From positions 7,409,164-7,473,163 of the forward strand of contig OZ038320.1 of NCBI GenBank assembly GCA_964035795.1: a DNA stretch of 64,000 bases, in the 5' to 3' direction. Source of the DNA: Pterobdella sp. o SKG-2022. Taxonomy: Eukaryota > Annelida > Clitellata > Hirudinida > Piscicolidae. Position numbers and translations under genes: made by a program. Positions 62,741-64,000 of this stretch are shown here, one piece after another. The notes below the pieces were generated by a model. That model made no database searches, was not told the DNA's origin, and was given only the letters and a program-made list of their open reading frames with translations. The number at the start of each line of letters is the position of its first letter. Positions within the stretch are counted from its first letter, which is position 1.

Positions 62741-64000
62741 ATGTTGAAAGTTTTATTGAAATCTGCTCAAAAATGGCATGAAATTCAAGTGCTAAAAGCG
62801 TGTCATCGATCTTTCACCTTTTTCAATGCACGAAATAGTTTCAAGCGTCTGCCTAAGGTTTCATCTTACAGGCAATATAGAACATCATCAATAACAATTA
62901 GTACAAGAGCAGCACAAGAAGTAGGTTTTTAATAGATAATAATGACACAGTTTTATTTCTTTTTTTGTGTGGCAGAACTCCTCTTATGGACGTGATGAAG
63001 ATTGGGTCAAAGCAGAAGATAATGAAGATGCGATTACCGGGTCTTTAGAAAACTTCAATATTTCATCTGAAACTGTCCATAAATTAAATGGTTCATTTTA
63101 TCATTCGAATTTTCATATTTTTTCAAATAAACTGATTTCATTATAGGCGATTAACCATGTGAAAATCTCAATAAATAAATTTTTAATTTTTATTCAATCA
63201 CAAAAATCTTGCTTTTCATCATTTTATAAATCAGATAAACTTTACACAGTCAAAACCTTAAAACTCAAGCATTAAAATAAGTTTTCAATTTGCCAGATAT
63301 GGGCATAAAGTTTTTGTTTCCAGTACAGACAAACACATATGAAGCCATATATGAAGGGAGTGATGTGATTGTGCAAGCCAGAACTGGATCTGGGAAAACT
63401 GTATGTTTTTTATATTAAAACTTGCTGATTTTTAAAATTTTAGTGAAAAAATTTGAATCATAATTTTTGGACACATTGCTTTGGAGAAAGTTTATTGCTC
63501 ACAAAAAATTAAAAAATTCATTGAATCTGTGTATATTTTCATAAATAATGCCTTTGTTAAAAATAATATCAAAACTACATCATAGCCATCTAACCTTATG
63601 CCATGAAACAAAAGACCTTAAATGAGTAATAATAATAATCATTCATATAACAGATGTCTTATGCACTTCCTCTCATTGAAAAACTCAAACAATCACGTAA
63701 TTCCAATGAGAGGTCAAGATCTCCAAAGGTAGTTGTAATTCTTATAATTCAATATTAATAACAGATTGTAACTATTCACCTGGTTTATAACAGAAAAAAA
63801 AGTCTAATTTTATTAGCTAACATTCATTTCTATAATCTAGTCACAGTCTTAAACACTGCACAGATTTTAGTGCTAGCACCAACAAGAGAACTAGCGAACC
63901 AGGTATCTCAGGTGATATCATCATTGTCGCACCAAATCAGGGTGGTTCCTGTGTTTGGAGGAGCATCTATCTTGGTGCAGGGTGGGTGCCTGAGTGTTTG
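62741..64000 (+). CDS. DDX21: DDX21/DDX50-type DEAD-box RNA helicase, N-terminal part, cut by window end
   Basis: ATP-dependent RNA helicase of the Gu (DDX21/DDX50) group. Exons seen: 62741-62920, 62976-63090, 63297-63400, 63654-63728, 63864-63981 (donor GTGGGT); phases agree. The Q-motif region reads FLFPVQTNTYEAI, motif I is QARTGSGKT, motif Ia is LAPTRELANQV, and VPVFGGAS follows, matching DDX21 order. SLENFNISSETVHKLNDMGI is typical of this group. The first 50 residues are rich in Arg, Lys, Ser and hydrophobics with almost no acid, resembling a mitochondrial presequence, unlike nucleolar vertebrate DDX21. DEAD and later motifs lie beyond the window. The ATG at 62741 is the only one in frame upstream of the conserved region within exon 1. 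Confidence 0.88.

Overview
The window is AT-rich metazoan nuclear DNA. Its genes have many short exons with GT-AG introns, some genes are purely animal (SHANK, an MXD-like bHLH-zipper protein, KDM7/PHF8), and decayed non-LTR retrotransposons, a tRNA-derived SINE and simple repeats are scattered through it. The RT fragments look like families common in cnidarians and other invertebrates, so an early-branching invertebrate is plausible, but the species cannot be fixed from sequence alone. All gene models below were assembled by eye from conserved protein segments, splice signals and exon phases; for every multi-exon gene except KDM7 the phases close without error.

Layout. 206-5217 (+): complete exportin-1 (XPO1/CRM1), 13 coding exons. 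17573-6007 (-): a 21-exon PHD-JmjC histone demethylase of the KDM7/PHF8 group, convergent with XPO1. One exon of its JmjC domain carries a single extra base that breaks the frame, and two retroelement fragments sit in its introns. 18014-19795 (+): a Rab11 GTPase, divergent from KDM7 across about 440 bp. 21891-20792 (-): an MXD/MAX-like bHLH-zipper repressor. 24757-28391 (+): a dual-specificity MAP-kinase phosphatase. 30211-42135 (+): a SHANK postsynaptic scaffold (N-terminal ubiquitin-like/SPN region, ankyrin repeats, PDZ, long proline/serine-rich region, C-terminal SAM) with no recognisable SH3 domain.

42.1-62.7 kb is a gene-family expansion zone. Two complete ENPP4/5-like ectonucleotide phosphodiesterases (50499-54295 and 58332-60588) lie in tandem, with two decayed relatives upstream (about 43.7 kb and 47.1-48.4 kb). 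The catalytic coding segments of the two intact genes are almost identical in DNA while their signal peptides, first introns, membrane tails and flanks have diverged, which points to gene conversion. A 100-bp insertion with an 11-bp target duplication inside one pseudogene identifies a small mobile element whose relatives occur elsewhere in the window. Fold-back repeats, one pair sharing arms, are also present. The window ends inside a DDX21/DDX50-type DEAD-box helicase (62741 onward) with a mitochondrial-looking N-terminus.

The genes do not form one pathway. They cover nuclear export, chromatin, vesicle traffic, transcription, signalling, synaptic scaffolding, extracellular nucleotide hydrolysis and RNA remodelling. 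No CRISPR array, operon or clear protein-coding virus was seen.
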